The translations under genes were made by a program, and so were the position numbers. From NCBI GenBank assembly GCA_002391275.1, contig DGSC01000036.1:1-16598 (forward strand): a stretch of 16,598 bases of DNA, in the 5' to 3' direction. The notes under the pieces were generated by a model. The model did no database searches. It saw only the letters and a list, made by a program, of their open reading frames with translations, and was not told the DNA's origin. This document shows, piece by piece, positions 15,422 to 16,598 of the stretch (its first letter is position 1; each line of letters starts with the position of its first letter). The stretch comes from Prevotellaceae bacterium UBA4372 (lineage in GTDB: Bacteria; Bacteroidota; Bacteroidia; Bacteroidales; Bacteroidaceae).

Positions 15422-15565
15422 GTGAACAGTGAAGAATGAAGAATAAAATCAAGAGTGAAAATGAGGAATGCAATGAATAAATCTCTATCTGAAGGACAGC
15501 AATGCGCGTCCTGTAACTCTCATTCTCCATTCCCCATTCGTCATTCTTTATTCTTCATTCTTCAC
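15422..15565. repeat. 7-nt tandem repeats forming a perfect 19-bp inverted repeat around the start of the next gene
   Basis: The left arm GTGAAGAATGAAGAATAAA (15429-15447) and its exact reverse complement (15547-15565) flank 99 bp. Both arms are made of a 7-nt unit: on the right, six units of the type CATTCTT run from 15521 to 15562 (CATTCTC, CATTCCC, CATTCGT, CATTCTT, TATTCTT, CATTCTT); on the left, units of the type GTGAAGA/ATGAAGA run from 15422 to about 15449. The right array codes for part of the signal peptide of the downstream lipoprotein, and the 99 bp contain all its candidate start codons. Confidence 0.9.
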
Positions 15566-16507
15566 GCTCTATGCTTCACTTTCCTCCTCATTGCCTTGGC
15601 GATGACCATTTCTGCCTGCTCCGACTCGCGCCGCTTTCGCCTGAGCGGCGACATAAACAACCTCGAACAGGCCGAGTTTTATATCTACAGCCCCGACGGC
15701 GGCCTTGACAAGCTCGACACCATCACCGTGGAAGACGGCAAATTCAAGTGGGAGACATTGATTAATCATGAAGTTACCTTCTTCTTGGTCTATCCCAACC
15801 TGAGCCGTCAAGTCATCTTCGCACGCCCGGGCGACGATGTGCGCATCCTGGGCGACGCGTCTCAACTGCGCGCCATCAACGTGCTTGGAAGCGACGAGAA
15901 CAAGGCCTATACGGAGTTCAGGATGGCACATTTCAACGACAAGCCAAAGCAATTGTTGGAGGCTATGAACGAGTTCATTGCGGCGCACCCTGAGAGCCGT
16001 GTGTCTACCTATATGACCACCTTGCGAACGGCCTCCACTACAAATGGCGCAAGCATGGAGGAAGGGCAGAAGTTGCCCAACATCTCGCTGCCGCCCGACG
16101 GTATCACGTCAGACAGCACTACCATTGAGATACGTCCAGGCCGCCCGGTGCTGCTGACATTCTGGGCATCGTGGCTACCCGAAAGCAAAGAGGATTTCTT
16201 CTATATCCTCAAGGCCTACAACCAGGCCAAACAACTCACAGGCGAACGAAAGGTAAGGCCCATCAGCATCAGCCTCGATGCCAGTGCCGACAGTTACCGC
16301 AGTTCACTGAAGTACGACTCGCTGGTGTGGGAATCGCGCTGCTATAGACAATTGTGGGACACGCCCGTGGTGACACAGCTTTCCGTCACGTCTCTGCCCT
16401 ACTACATCCTTACAGATGCCAAACTCAACATCATAGCCTCTGGCAGCAACTTCCACGACGACATTCAGCGGACGCTCTACCAGCTCACACTTCCCAGAAA
16501 GGAGTGA
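15473..16507 (+). CDS. Lipoprotein with DUF4369-like N-terminus and cysteine-less thioredoxin-like domain
   Basis: The frame is open from a GTG at 15455 (350 aa), with ATGs at 15461 and 15473; the last gives 344 aa and is reported. Numbering below counts from 15455. The lipobox is ISAC with C55, after a hydrophobic run (31-54) partly encoded by 7-nt repeats; the resulting leader is unusually long. Residues 61-150 resemble DUF4369 (FRLSGDINNLEQAEFYIYS), found in Bacteroidota thioredoxin-like lipoproteins. Residues 205-345 resemble the TlpA/AhpC-like thioredoxin fold: GQKLPNISLP, VLLTFWASWLPESKEDF and the cis-proline segment TSLPYYILTD. Where TlpA proteins have WCGPC, this has WLPES, so both cysteines are absent and disulfide exchange is not possible. 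It may act as a binding or chaperone-like protein. It follows the TPR lipoprotein gene by 33-51 bp and is probably co-transcribed. Confidence 0.82.
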   Translation: MNKSLSEGQQCASCNSHSPFPIRHSLFFILHALCFTFLLIALAMTISACSDSRRFRLSGDINNLEQAEFYIYSPDGGLDKLDTITVEDGKFKWETLINHEVTFFLVYPNLSRQVIFARPGDDVRILGDASQLRAINVLGSDENKAYTEFRMAHFNDKPKQLLEAMNEFIAAHPESRVSTYMTTLRTASTTNGASMEEGQKLPNISLPPDGITSDSTTIEIRPGRPVLLTFWASWLPESKEDFFYILKAYNQAKQLTGERKVRPISISLDASADSYRSSLKYDSLVWESRCYRQLWDTPVVTQLSVTSLPYYILTDAKLNIIASGSNFHDDIQRTLYQLTLPRKE

Positions 16508-16598
16508 AGCAACCGGCACCTGTAGGTGTTGAACAAGGTTTTCAACAAAAACAAACGGCACTCCCAGCGGGACAAAAAAATTCTCTTAGGCGCATCGG
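16508..16598. other. Right edge, non-coding tail after the thioredoxin-like gene
   Basis: Two short hairpins are present: CACCT-GT-AGGTG (16517-16528) and TGTTGAA / TTCAACA (16527-16533 and 16541-16547). Neither is followed by a T run on the plus strand, so no terminator is claimed. No gene start is recognized. Confidence 0.3.

Overview
The window reads as a stretch of chromosome from a member of the Bacteroidales, most likely a Prevotella-like Prevotellaceae species. This is inferred from the gene families and from repeated TAnnTTTG promoter elements (the Bacteroidota -7 consensus) placed upstream of parA, tadA, HU, the rhomboid gene, secDF, xerD and the TPR lipoprotein gene. No strain can be named from sequence alone. 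Most of the window is housekeeping DNA. The unusual material lies in the long gene-poor stretch at 5533-6505 and in the start region of the last gene, around 15422-15570.

Region 1 (1-4936, minus strand) is one transcription unit read right to left: parA, parB, a DUF5683 membrane protein, a MltD-type lytic transglycosylase and the N-terminal 318 residues of a bifunctional (p)ppGpp synthetase/hydrolase that runs off the left edge. ParA and ParB drive chromosome partitioning, the transglycosylase cuts peptidoglycan, and the Rel protein sets the stringent response. Region 2 (4937-5097) is a divergent promoter region serving parA leftwards and tadA (tRNA A34 deaminase, 5098-5532) rightwards.

Region 3 (5533-6577) holds no convincing gene. 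It has a weak hairpin after tadA, three decaying copies of a 66-bp tandem repeat, a perfect 29-bp inverted repeat whose arms are each hairpins, a GC-rich hairpin, and the terminator of the leftward HU gene (6578-6850). Region 4 (6851-9198) is a divergent promoter region followed by a translationally coupled pair: a rhomboid intramembrane protease and a membrane-anchored endonuclease/exonuclease/phosphatase-fold protein whose start overlaps the rhomboid stop (ATGA).

Region 5 (9199-12531) is a monocistronic secDF fusion with its own promoter and two strong hairpin terminators. Region 6 (12556-13533) is xerD, the chromosome-dimer tyrosine recombinase. Region 7 (13627-16507) begins with the best promoter of the window (TTTG-N20-TAACTTTG). 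It drives a lipoprotein with an OmpA-like segment and TPR-like repeats, then a second lipoprotein with a DUF4369-like N-terminus and a thioredoxin fold lacking both active-site cysteines.

The most interesting observation is at the start of that last gene. A perfect 19-bp inverted repeat (15429-15447 and 15547-15565), built partly from 7-nt tandem repeats, encloses 99 bp that carry all the start codons. Read in either orientation, the 99 bp stay open in the frame of the lipoprotein and supply an ATG. It could be an invertible or slippage-prone expression switch, or simply an intergenic repeat that was captured into the gene.
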